Positions 22,251 through 32,722 of a stretch of 64,000 nucleotides of DNA are shown here, one piece after another. The notes under the pieces were generated by a model that saw nothing but the letters and a program-made list of their open reading frames with translations, had not been told where the DNA came from and made no database searches. How positions within the stretch are numbered: position 1 is the first letter of the stretch; every line of letters begins with the position of its first letter. The position numbers were made by a program, and so were the translations under genes. This stretch comes from Prorocentrum cordatum. Its lineage: Eukaryota; Sar; Dinophyceae; Prorocentrales; Prorocentraceae. The stretch lies in the NCBI GenBank assembly GCA_963575745.1, contig CAUYUJ010022392.1:1168826-1232825 (forward strand), written 5' to 3'.

Positions 22251-22270
22251 CGTGAGCCGAAATGGCTCGG
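22251..22270 (-). other. Relict dinoflagellate spliced-leader exon
   Basis: Minus-strand sequence CCGAGCCATTTCGGCTCACG. The dinoflagellate spliced leader has core CCGTAGCCATTTTGGCTCAA followed by G. The match is 18 of 21 positions with one missing T and two substitutions. It lies 28 nt upstream of the ATG at 22223, where a leader is joined by trans-splicing, so it most likely records reinsertion of a mature, trans-spliced mRNA into the genome. Confidence 0.7.
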
Positions 22271-22429
22271 CGGGGCGGGCACCGGACTGCGACTTCGGGG
22301 CCGAAAGGTGGGGGTGGAGGGGCTCGGCAGGACGGGTGCGGGAAGTTGCCTTTGGAGGTCGCGAGAAGGGCCTGTATCTGCGAATCCCACCTGCCCTCTG
22401 GGCGCAGGTGGTCTAACGATGACTTTCTT

Positions 22430-22660
22430 TCCTCTTCCAAGAGCCCCTCTTCCCCTTCGGGGAGGGTATTAATCACTGTTCCCTATTAATATACACCCCC
22501 TCCCCCAGGCGACTGGGGGCCAACCCGAGCCAATGAGGGCCCCCCCACCATCCCTTGTGAACCTGATATTGTCACGAACCCCGACCTTGGAGGACAAGTG
22601 GGCGTGCATTGCGAGATAGAGAAAAACGAAGAAGAGGATGCCAGTAGGACGCATTCTGCT
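22430..22660. other. Non-coding stretch
   Basis: Sequence upstream of the plastid-protein gene on the minus strand. It contains one of three copies of a CCCCACCATCCCTTGT word (22540; others at 24713 and 24795), each next to an A-rich piece. No gene seen. Confidence 0.5.
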
Positions 22661-24720
22661 GGTTCCCGTGTTGTCCGTTTGACGCTGTGCCGCTTTGTCG
22701 AGGCGCCTCCGACGGGGCCCTCTTAGCGCTGTCCTGAGGCCCTGTTGGGCGCTACTGGGGGTTTGCTGGAGACCTCCTAAGGTGAGCTCAGGAAATTGCC
22801 ATACGAGCTAGGAAGTCTCGGGGCTGTCCGTTTGTCGCTGTGAGGCTTTGTCGAGGCATTTCCAGCAGTCCTGGAGTCGTGGGGCAGTCCTGGGGCCCTC
22901 TTGGGCGCTTCTGGGGGCTTCCTGGAGGCGTGGTGAGGTCCTGAGGCTTACTGGGATCGTCTTTGGGGTCTCTTGTGGCCTCCTCAGGTCCTTCAGCCGT
23001 CCTGGCGCCCTCCTGAGGGAGTCCTGGGGCTGTCCGTTTGTCGCTGACGCTTTGTCGAGGCGCTTCCAGCAGTCCTGGGGTCTTGGGGCAGTCCTGGAGC
23101 CCTCTTGGGAGCTTCTGGGGGCTTCCTGGAGGCGTCTTGAGGTCTTGAGGCATCTTGGGGTCTTCTTGGGGGTCTCTTGGGGTCTCATCACGTTCCCGTG
23201 TTGTCCGTGTGAGGCTGTGAGGCTTTGTCGAGGAACCGCCAGCCGTCCTGGGGTTATCTTGGGGCAGTGCTGCACCCATCTTGGGTGCTTCTGGGGGCTT
23301 GCTGGAGGTCTCTGGAAGGTTCGTGGGGGCCTCTTGGGGCCTCTTCAGAGGTTATTGGGGCCTCTTGGGAGCTTCTTGGGAGCTTCTGGGGGCTTCTGGA
23401 GGGGGTATTGGGGCGGAGAATCCGAAACCTCGGACTTCGTCGGAGGTTGTGTCGGGAACGTTTCTGAAGCAAAGGCGGCCAAGAAAACGACGATGCGTCT
23501 TGGAAGTGGGCTCTGCACGCGACTAGGCGAGTTACGAGGTGAGCTCAGCACGTGTCCATGCGAGCCCTGAAAGGAGGGGGTGAGCTCAGCTCGCGACCAT
23601 GCGAGTCACGAGGTGAGCTCAGCACGTTTCCATGCGAGCCACAGGGCAAGGAGGGGGCGCGGTTGCATATGTCGGGCGAGAGAATTGAGTTTGGAGGATT
23701 TGGGGGCTCCTGGGGGCCGCCGGGCTTGGTTGGAGGTTGTGTCGGGCACGTGTCTGACTGTATGAGGACTGGATTGGACAACTTGCGGCGGTCGGGGGCC
23801 GCATGCGGCCGTATTGAAGCCTCCTGGAGGCTTCTTTTAGGGCTTTCTGGCAATACGAAAAGTCGCTTGGGGTTTCTCTGCGACAGCTGTCCAGAGGGAA
23901 AGGCGGCCAGAAAAACAACGGTGCGTCTTGGAGGTGAGCTCAGAACGCGACCATGCGAGTCACGGGGTGAGCTCAGCACGTTCCCATGCGAGCCCAGAAG
24001 AGGAAGGCCAAGGCGCGCACTACATGGGTTCCCGTGCGGTCCGACTGACGCTGTGCTGCTTAACGCGCGTTACATTGGTTCCCGTGTTGTCCGTTTGACG
24101 CCGTGAGGTTTTGTCGAGGCGCCTCCAGCAGTCGTGGGGCCCTCTTGGGACTGTCCTGAGGCCCTGTTGGGCGCTTCTGGGGGCTTGCTGAAGACCTCGT
24201 AAGATGAGCTCAGGAAATTTCCGTACGAGCCAGGAAGTCCTGGGGCTGTCCGTTTGTCGTTGTGACGCTTAGGGGCCTCTTGGGGCCTCAGGTCCTTCAG
24301 CCGTCCTGATGCCCTCCTGAGGGAGTCCCGGGGCTGTCCGTTTGTCACTCTGACGCTTTGTCGAGGCGCTTCCAGCAGTCCTGGGGTCTTGGGGCAGTCC
24401 TGGGGCCCTCTTGGGAGCTTCTGGGGACTTCCTGGAGGCGTCTTGAGGTCTTGAGGCCTCTTGGGGTCTTCTTGGGCGTCACTTGGGGTCTCATCAGGTT
24501 CCCCATGTTGTCCGTTTGACGCTGCGAGGCTTTGTCGAGGCGCCTCCAGCCGTCCTGGGGCTCTCTTGGGGCAGTGCTCGGCCCATCCTGGGCGCTTCTG
24601 GAGGCTTGCTGGAAGCCTCTGGAGGGTTCTTGGAAGCCTCTTGGGGCCTCTGCAAGGGTCATTGGGGCCTCTTGGGGGCTTCTTGGGAACCTCTGGGGGC
24701 CTCTGGAACCCCACCATCCC
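22660..24720. repeat. Second CTTGGGG-type tandem family
   Basis: Units begin near GTTCCCGTGTTGTCCGTTTG at about 22668, 23193, 24031, 24081 and 24497, continue with CTTTGTCGAGGCGCCTCCAG, and run into CTTGGGG-style sequence. Spacing is irregular (about 420-530 bp). A sub-repeat GTGAGCTCAGCACG followed by CCATGCGAGCC occurs five times at 23.53-24.0 kb. Related in style to, but different from, the 13-18.7 kb array. No genuine coding frame seen. Confidence 0.85.
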
Positions 24721-24832
24721 TTGTAAAAAGCAATACAACACACACTCTGCCTCTAAATTCGGAGCATGAGCAGCGAACCCGACGCGGCCTCCCCCCACCA
24801 TCCCTGTCAAAAAACAATGCAGAGTACACTTG

Positions 24833-24920
24833 GCGGCGGCGGCGGCTGCGGCGGCTGCAGCGGGGGCAGCTGCTGCGGCGGCTGCGCCGGTGGCGGCGGC
24901 GGTGGCGGCGGCGGCGGCGG

Positions 24921-24951
<31 letters not shown>

Positions 24952-25128
24952 GGTGGCGGCAGTGGCTGCGGCGGCGATTCGGCAGCGGGCGCGGCGCGGC
25001 GATTCGGCAGCGGGCGCGGCGGGGCGGCGGCGGCGGCGGACAGCGGCGGCGGCGGCGCGGCGGCGGCGGCGGCGGGCGGCGGCGGCGGCGGCGGAGGCGG
25101 CGGCGGCGGCGGATTCGCCCACAGTAGC
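24833..25128. repeat. GGC microsatellite
   Basis: About 300 bp of GGC/GCG triplets with the occasional GATTCGGCAGCGGGCGCG insert (three times). The poly-Ala, poly-Gly, poly-Pro and poly-Arg frames are artefacts. Confidence 0.95.
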
Positions 25129-25379
25129 TGCCCATCCAAAGACGACCGCTGAATATGCTGCGGCTCGGGCCAGGCCCAGGTGCTACGTATGTGTTGGGAG
25201 GGCGGGTGGGAGTGAGCAAGACGGCTTGCGGGCGGGGAAGGCGTCTTGCCCCTCCCCCCACCCCCTCCCCTGGACGGGAGGGGCCGCGATCGGAAACCCC
25301 TCAGGACCCCTTCCGAGAGCCCCAAATCCTTCAAAAGCCGAAGGACAATTTATGATTTGTGCCTTCTCGCCGTTCGCTT

Positions 25380-25830
25380 CCGAAGAGATTCTGAGGCCTC
25401 AAAATGGCCCCAAAATGTCCCAATAAGGCCCCAAGCAGGGCCCAAGAGGCCCCCAAGACGGCCCCATGAGCGCTCAAGAGCGCCCCAAAGGGGCTCCAAG
25501 AGAGAGTTCTGAGGGCCGCAAAGGGGGACCTCGATCGGGACCCCCCTCCTTTGATCGATAGCCTCGAAAATGGCACCAAAAGGCGCTGCCTCCCAAGAGA
25601 GCCCCAAAAGAGCCCCAAGAGGGCTCCAAGAGAGTCCCAAGAGGGCCCCAAGACGGCTCCAAGAGGGCCCAAAAACACCCCAAAAGAGCGCGAATATGGT
25701 TGATTCCAAGATGCGGTGTTGAGGACTCCTAAGGGGGGGAAGGGATGGAGGAGGGGGGGCGACATCGATAGCCCCTCCTCATTTGATCGAAGCTCTCCAA
25801 AATGTCCCCAACATGTCCTCAAGAGCCCCC
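25380..25830. repeat. Reverse-orientation CTTGGGG-family repeat
   Basis: Made of CCCCAAGAGGGCCCCAAGA-type words, the reverse complement of the 13-18.7 kb style. It lies directly next to the 3' flank of the Helitron. No gene. Confidence 0.75.
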
Positions 25831-25841
25831 GAGAGGCTCCA

Positions 25842-25900
25842 ATTATCCCGGCAAAACAACCGAACAGCGATGTTTCTAAGTATAACTGAAACATGCAGCA
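25842..25900. repeat. Block shared with 39.33-39.39 kb
   Basis: Begins AATTATCCCGGCAAAACAAC and continues to AACAGCGATGT and an ACTGAAA-containing tail. About 33 bp match the block at 39330 almost exactly and about 25 more match loosely. The two copies are in the same orientation, 13.5 kb apart, on either side of the Helitron. It may be a small dispersed element or part of an element terminus. Confidence 0.6.
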
Positions 25901-25989
25901 GCAGTGAGAGGCACTGTGATATCAACAATAACAGTAATAGTGATGCAAAAGCTGTTGTCATCGTCGCGCTGAGCTTGATTCGATGTGTT

Positions 25990-26340
25990 GTCAAACAAGG
26001 TACTGCCATGGACGCATGTCGCTTGAATGACTACATGTATAAACAAGACACTGTTATCAACGCACGGAACTGGAATAGATATATGTCCAAACGAGACACT
26101 GCTATCAACGCGTGGAAAATGAATGGATGCTTGTTCAAAGGAGACATTGCTATCAACGCATGGAGCTTGAAAGTATGTTTCTCCAAACGAGACACTGCTA
26201 TCAACGCACCGACCTTGAATGGATGTCCGTCCAAACGAGACACTGCTATCAACGCTAGGAGCTTGAATGGATGTGTATCTAAACGACACTCTGCTATGAA
26301 CGCATGGAATCTCAAACGATGTATGTCGATGAAAGCGAGG
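25990..26340. repeat. 48-bp tandem repeat, 3' flank of the Helitron
   Basis: About seven units of 48 bp, each with the core GAGACACTGCTATCAACGC and an AATGGATG-containing spacer; core starts near 26047, 26095, 26143, 26191 and 26239 keep the 48-bp step. Because 48 is a multiple of three, a plus-strand frame encodes 16-residue repeats (such as NGCPSKRDTAINARSL). The same core fills the Helitron intron at 32.76-33.5 kb. I favour a satellite over a gene. Confidence 0.9.
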
Positions 26341-26469
26341 ACGGCCTGTATGCATTAGTGTGTGCTTATCTCGTAATGTTGTTTTGGAAGAGCTCATGTA
26401 TATCATCGTTTGCACAACAGACGGGGATGCTTGCATCTCCTTGCGCACAGGTACAGTCGGCATCTGAAG

Positions 26470-26720
26470 CGAACAACCGGCTGCAGGCTGAGAGGCCTCG
26501 CAAAGAGTCGCAGGCTGAGAAGCACCGCGACCGCGCAATTGGAGACTGAAGCTAAGGCTAGCATACAGGAACCGCAGGACGAGAAGCACAACGCGACAAC
26601 CGGCTGCAGACTGAGAAGAACCGCGAAGAGTCGCAGGCTGAGAAGCACCGCGGCCGCGCAAGTGGAGGCTGAAGCTAAGGCTAGCATACAGAAAGCGGCA
26701 GGCTGAGAAACACGACGCGA
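26470..26720. repeat. Non-coding copies of the CTGAGAAGCACC cassette
   Basis: Two units of about 120 bp (roughly 26471-26590 and 26598-26710), each with GCAGGCTGAGAAGCACCGC and AAGCTAAGGCTAGCATACAG. The first word is the reverse complement of the in-frame cassette in both Helitron exons. Here it lies just downstream of the Helitron stop codon, showing that the cassette also exists outside coding sequence. Confidence 0.85.
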
Positions 26721-26776
26721 GAGCAGGCTCTGACGCACCAAACTGGCCGGCTCATCATGCTGCAACTCACGGTTCC

Positions 26777-29700
26777 TCAGGCTCGTGCAGGCCAGCCTAA
26801 GTCTTGTCGAGCTTTCGCGCAAGCGATCTTCGTCGCGGCAATCTTGTCCGCGAAGAGCTCGGCGAAAGCCTTGGCGATTTGTTCGGGAGGACCGCCTTCG
26901 ATGACGCTCCTGTCAGGCAAGCCGTGGCTCAAGAGTTGTTTGAAGCTTCTGGGGCGCGACAGGCTGACGTAGTAGGCAAGCCAAATGGACTCCTTCTTCA
27001 GTCCGGGCGGAAACGTCCAGTGGACGATGAAGCCTGGATCCGCCGTCTTGCCCTGGACGCCATGCAGAGTCCCCTGCTTCTTGGGCAACACTGGCAACTG
27101 CGTCCTGGACACCGCGATGGCCGGGCCACCTGTCTTCGCCTTGAACTTCCACGGGCGCGCCTTCGGTGTGATGGCGAGCACTCCGCGCAGGTCAGGGCCG
27201 GCAGACTGAGAAGCACTGCCAGCTGTTACCTTCGCGGCCGTCAAGAAGAGTTCATCGCTGTCATCGATCTTGACATACACAGCCTTTGGCATGTAGTAGA
27301 GCACGACCACACCGTCCGATACAATGGACGGCCGGCCCTCCAGCGGAGGCTCCAGAGCGTGCAGCTCTATGCCTACCACTTTGCCTGGCGCACCGCGGAC
27401 ATACTTCGGCGGCAGGACGGATTCCGTCAGGATGACTTCCATGCCAATGAAGAGCGGCAGCAGCCCTGGCATTTTTGCGGTAGCGCCGATGTTGGGCTCC
27501 GCGCGCATCTCGTCGAAATCAGGCTTCGCGAGGCGCGCAGCTGGTCTGTCGATTGCTGGTACGTAAAAGAGCAGCTGGCCAGCATCGTGCGCATCAAGCT
27601 TCGCCTGTGCATGCATGGCGTAAGAGACGATGCGCCACTCATAGGCCGACTCGTACCAGCCTCTCGCTGCACGCAACCGAGGATCCCATTGAAGTGGCTG
27701 ATCGGCTTCGCTGTTGCTGGCAGCAGGCTGAGCAGCACCACCAGAGCTAACGATTTCTGTTTTGACGATCGCCTGCCAGCTGTCGTCAGAGATCTTTTTC
27801 CCGCCTGGAGTTCGCATAGCGTGGAGAACCTCGACTTGCAACGGGTCCGTAAAGCGTTGCATCTGCACGAAATCGATGACGTACTCGATGTCGGCGAGCA
27901 ACTTCCTACCCTGTTGGTGTTCGTAGGATTGGCCCGCGTGAGGCGCCAGCAGGGAAGCGGTGGCGGGGACTGGCGGCAACTGGTAGAAGTCCCCGCACAA
28001 GATCTTCACAGGCATGCGTCCCCACGTCTCCTGCGGCCGCATGTACTTCGTGGGGTCCAGGTTGTAGCGCAACGCCCTGCCGTAGGTCGTGCGCAGTGCA
28101 TCTGCATGCAGCAAAGGCCCCGGCACAGCACCCAGCTCATCGATCACGTCGACGCCGAGTGTGCCTGTGAGGCGGTCCAGCTTTTTCTGCGTCTGTGGCG
28201 TCAAGCGCAGCCTGGCTGTCTGCATGGAATCCGACATGAGCAGGCCATTGGAGGAATGCATGGTCCTGCCGCGCGGGCCGAGGTTGTGTGCGGCGTGGTT
28301 GGACTGCGCTTTGCCGAGGTACCCCTGCTCGCCGAAGTAAGTGATGGCCATCGGCTCCACCACTTTGGAGAGGGTGCGCGTCTTGCCGACACCGCCTCCA
28401 CCGAGCCAGATCGCTCTGTGGTTGCCTGTCGCGGACGCCACGGGGAGGAGATGCGTTGTCTTGTCTGGTCTGCCGTCAAAGCGTTTCTGCAGAGACAACG
28501 CAAACAACGCCACCGCGTCAATCTGCTCCTCCGTGCAGTGGGCATCAGTGACGAGCTTCCACGCAACAGCCGCCGGGCCCTGCATGGCCAAGAGCTGCGG
28601 AACGAGTTCTGGTTGGGCGTCCTCGGCAGCAGGCTGAGGAGCACCGCTGGGGAGCCAGTCGTCCGCAGCATCGGGCAAGATCTCTCCATCCGCGCTCGTT
28701 TGCTTTTTCTGTAGCGCTATGCTTTGCCGCTGCAAGGCTAGCATGTCAGAAAAGCTCTCGTTCAGTCGCGTGCCCAGATGCTCCCGCGCGCCCGTGCTGG
28801 CTGGCTGTGCAAAGCTCGCGTGCAGCATGCCGCCGTACGCTCGATTGAGATTATTCAGCTGCTTGTCGGCGTAGCTGAGGCGGCCCTTCTGATCCAAGCG
28901 GTGCAGGTGATCTTGCTGCAGGGCCAGCTCGGTTGCTCTGACGTGGTCCCGCAGCGGGAACAGGGAGATCTCTGTAATCGCGGCGTCCTCGACATCCTCC
29001 TCCACGTCGCTGCCGCCGCCTCCACCCACGTCAACGAGCTCCAGCGGGACTCGGCCGTTGGGCCTTTCGGCATCGCTCGCGGAGTCTTCATCGGCCTCGA
29101 GGTGGGCACTCGCCGCTGGCCGAGGCTTCACCCGCGCCTCCGCCGGGAATTCCACGTGCGCCAGCACATCCCGCGCCACGTACGCGCAGAACTCTGCCAG
29201 AGTGCACTGTTCCTCGTGCCACCTGCAATGGTGGCTACTGAAGGCGAGGATGCGCCGTGCCGCCTCCACTGGCATGCGCCGCGCCAGCTGAGACCTTGCG
29301 AAGGACGCTAGGCTGAGGAGCACCAGCTCACCCTCGTCGAGGTTCGCCCGAGGCTCTTTCAGCTCTGAGAAGAGTGTCGTGTCCGCGAGCACGAGCATCT
29401 TGCGGGCCAGGCGGCATCTGGTGTCTGCGCGCGCCGCCAGCACGTGGATCTCCGCGCAGCGAAGCCGCCCCGCCCGCTCGAACGAGTATGGGCGCACGGC
29501 GGGGCAGTCGCAGTTCCTCAGCAGATGGCTGTACTGAGTAACGCAGCCACAAGAGAGGGGACCCTCGCATGCCCAAGGCGTGAAGAGGAGGGCCTTGAAG
29601 AGCGAGTTCTGCTCGGGGTCCTGTGCCCAGGTCGGGCACTGGAAGCCATCGATGGTGGGGACATTACTGCGCAGCCGCACCTCCTGCACGTACCGCTGAG

Positions 29701-29893
29701 CCATGACGTAGTGGTTCTCGAAGGGGAAGAATCGCGGTCCAGAAGCCTTTGCCCGGTTCGGCTTCAGGACTCGCCGGACGTACATCCTCGTCGTTGTCGT
29801 ACTCGTCGTCGTCGTGGTCGTCGTTCTCGTCTTCGTCGTCGTCGTCGTCGTCGTTCTCGTCATCGTCATCATCATCACCAGCAGCAGCATCCG

Positions 29894-29927
<34 letters not shown>

Positions 29928-32722
29928 GTCGTGGTCGTCGTCGTCGTCCTGTAGATGTAGTAAGGCATGGTCTGCAGGCGAGCGCCCCTGTGAGCGTAGT
30001 CGTCGGCTGTGTTCGTGCTGGTGGTGCACACGTGCATGTCCTCGCAGTCCCCGCCGTCAGCCTGCTCGTCGCAGTCCCCGCCGTCAGCCTGCTCAGCATC
30101 AGAAGGGATGTGTTCAGGAGGCTGAGGAGCACCGCTGATCACACCTGCTGCGTGCTCCTGGTCCTCGTCAGCCACGTGGATCTGGATGCGGACTGCGTGT
30201 ATTGGCACCTGATCACTATCCTGCTCCTCGCAAGTACCTTCATGGTTGAGCAAGCGCTTGCACTGCTGGCAAGCCCATTGCAGTTGTCTCATGAAGAGCC
30301 GCGTATGGTGGTGCGACTGGAGGCAGTCGCCGCCTGTGAGGATGTGCACGGCTACCTCCGTCGTGGAGAGCCATAAGCACCGATTCGCCATCGACGCCAG
30401 CCGGATACAGACGCGTCGAGCGCGTCGAGCGAGATCCTCCTGCGTGCGGCTCCGTTTGGCGTGCGCCTGGCCCTCGGCATCAGCGGCGACCTCACTCAGC
30501 ACCTTGCGGGCTTCTTCCTCGTCCTCCTCTTCCTTCTCCTGCTGCTCCAGACGCTGCATGCCGGAGAGCATAGCCTGGAAGAGCGGCGTCATGGACTCCA
30601 TCATTTTCCCCTGGTACTTCGTGATGTAGAAGTCCATGGAGAAAGCCTTCTGGAAAGCAGCTTGGAAGCTCTCCACGACAGATGCATTCTGCTGCAGCAA
30701 GGACCCACAACCGTAAAGCCATTTTTTGCGCCTGCTGAGTTGTCCTGATGAGCGCGCTGTGGTTGCCGAGTCTGGGTCCTTCATGATCTTCGTCTTCTTG
30801 GTAAGCCTTCTGCGCTTGGCCGGCTGAGCAGGAGCGGCCGCCGGCAGGTCACCCTGAGAAGGCTGAGGAGCACCACCAGGCTCAGGCACGTCTGCTGCCT
30901 CGGCGGACTCGTCAGGCGCGCACAGCAAGAACTGGAAATCCACGTTGCACCGGCTTGTCACTTGAGAGACGTCGTTGCTTGAGCTCCTGAACGGCTGGTC
31001 GCGTTTGAGCTGGCAGCGGCACCGCTGGTTGCGTTCGTCAGAGAAGTCAATGAACGGAGTGCGGACCAAAGGCTTGCCACGCCGACGCACTCGCTTGGTG
31101 CGGCCTGCCAGAGATAGCTGCTGGATGCGGAAGAACCAGAAGCGGCACGACGGGGTTCTGTTGGAGCGCAGACTCTCTTTGGCCTCGAGCTTCTTCTTGA
31201 CGTACTTGACGCACGTCTCCGTGCAATCGCGCTCGTGGTTGGAGCAGATGTTGTAAAAGAAGTCATGGCTAAAGGCTACTGCCCACGCCTCCGCATCTGC
31301 GTCAATCTCCTCGACCGAAGCCGGCGAGCCATCGTGCTTGAGGACTTCCTGAATCACTCCATCCTCGTTCGTCTGGAAGAGACTACCATGGCTGACTGCC
31401 ATGGCAGGCTGAGAAGCGCCACCGAGCTGCCCGAAGCTAGATCGCTGGCGGTAGCTCGGAAACGTAGACTGAAAGGCACCTGTGAGCGGGAGGCTCCGGT
31501 ACGCTGCAGCGCCGATTGCAGGCATCCGGTTCTCTGCAGCTGCCCGCGCGCGCTCCTCCACGAGGTACGGCTGCTCCACTGGCGGGCCGAGCGGCACCTC
31601 GTCGCGCCTGGTGCCATCCTCCTCTTCGCCTCCGTCCATGCGGCTCTGTCGCTGCTGCCTGGCTGTGAAAGGCTCTGGCGCGACATCAGGAAGCCCCAGC
31701 TGCCGCGCGGGCTCGTTGGCAGCTTCGCACTGCACGGTCTCCGCGGTGGAAAGAAGCGCAGCGCGCAGGTTCCGAGCCGCGGTGCGCAGCCCTCCGACCA
31801 CGGCCGAGCGCAACCACGCCATCGTAGGCCCGATGACGCTGTGGCCTTTGCCGTGGCCATGCGTGAAGCCCCGACCCTGCGCTTCGAAAGGCGCCTGCAC
31901 ATCAGTGCTTCCTGGGGCCACGCACGGCTGCAGAGACGCTGCCACGTCGTCCTCCGTTGACACTGCCTGTCGGGCTAGCGTTGTGCGGCCAACAAACAGG
32001 CGCTCTAAGCCAATGATGTAGCGGTAGTGCAGCTCGGTCATCAACAGGAAAAACTTGGCCTGCGCACGCGGGTCTGCTGCGACTATCTGGTGCATCCGCT
32101 CCAGAGAAGGCATGGTAGGCGCTGAACTCCGCAGGTCAGGGCCAGCAGGCTGAGAAGCGCCGCCGGCTGTGGGAACCGCACTATCCGCGTGCCCGCGAAT
32201 GTCGAAGTGGCTCCGCTTTCCCGGCCCTTCGTGTAGCTGGAGGACCAACGGGCTGTACGTGTCTGCGAAGTTCGGTGTGACGAAGAAGCTCGCGGCGCCG
32301 AACTTGAGGTTGTTGCCGTGTCCGTTGAAGCGGAGTGCTTGTTTCCGCCCCTCTGTGCCAGGCACATCGGAAGTGCTGAGTAGCAACGTCCTCAGGGCAG
32401 TCTTGACCTTCGCAGGCATGCCCGGGCGTGAAATGGCGGAGCCGATGCAGTCGCCGGGCTTCGAGATGTTCAGCGCTTCCATGAAATCCTCCGCCGAGGC
32501 CTGTGACAGGATCTGTAGGTCAGTGCCGAAGCCTTTCCTGCCCATCGCAGCTCGCGTGCCTTTCAGGAGCCGCAGCCGGCGGATCACGTCCCCGAGAACA
32601 GCATGGATCTCTGGAGAGTTGAAGCGGCTCTGGGAGGCGGCCTCGTAGGTCTCCTCGTCGCTCGCGAGAGAGTACTCGAGCTCCTCCAGGTTGATGAGGC
32701 GTCGCGCGACCTCGCAGGGAAG
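26777..32722 (-). CDS. Helitron RepHel protein, exon 2 (Rep nuclease and SF1B helicase)
   Basis: C-terminal 1,981 residues. Near 1157 of the joined protein, [19 protein letters not shown] is the Helitron N-terminal signature. Near 1297, [16 protein letters not shown] is the HUH metal-binding motif, with Gly between the histidines. Near 1710, [13 protein letters not shown] holds the catalytic tyrosine pair. Helicase motifs: [12 protein letters not shown] (about 2453), [11 protein letters not shown] (2540), [15 protein letters not shown] (2592), IV FVQMQRF, and [17 protein letters not shown] (about 2935), preceded by [10 protein letters not shown]. Together these are diagnostic of a PIF1-like Helitron helicase that would unwind and nick its own DNA in the nucleus. 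An in-frame triplet tract and seven cassette copies lie in linkers. The stop is at 26777. Confidence 0.9.
29775..29945 (-). repeat. In-frame GTC/CAT triplet tract inside the Helitron helicase exon
   Basis: About 170 bp of GTC, CAT and related triplets. In the Helitron frame it encodes poly-Thr and poly-Met stretches between about residues 1942 and 1998, without breaking the frame. In another minus frame the same DNA gives poly-Asp. It lies between the Rep and helicase domains, next to [19 protein letters not shown], probably in a loop. Confidence 0.9.

Noticed and set aside
24766-25430. Poly-Ala, poly-Gly and poly-Pro frames
   Set aside because: Pure translation of a GGC microsatellite in different registers.
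25990-26358. CRISPR array or a 16-residue-repeat protein in the 48-bp repeats
   Set aside because: Spacers are themselves repetitive, the genome is eukaryotic and no cas genes are present. The frame is open only because 48 is a multiple of three, and the other strand is equally open.
26804-28714. Plus-strand frame of 636 codons opposite the Helitron helicase
   Set aside because: Arg/Leu/His-rich antisense shadow of a GC-rich coding sequence with strong minus-strand motifs.
30691-30712. Plus-strand spliced-leader look-alike (CCGTAAAGCCATTTTTTGCG)
   Set aside because: Lies inside the Helitron coding sequence on the opposite strand; the second half of the leader is not matched and no plus-strand gene follows.
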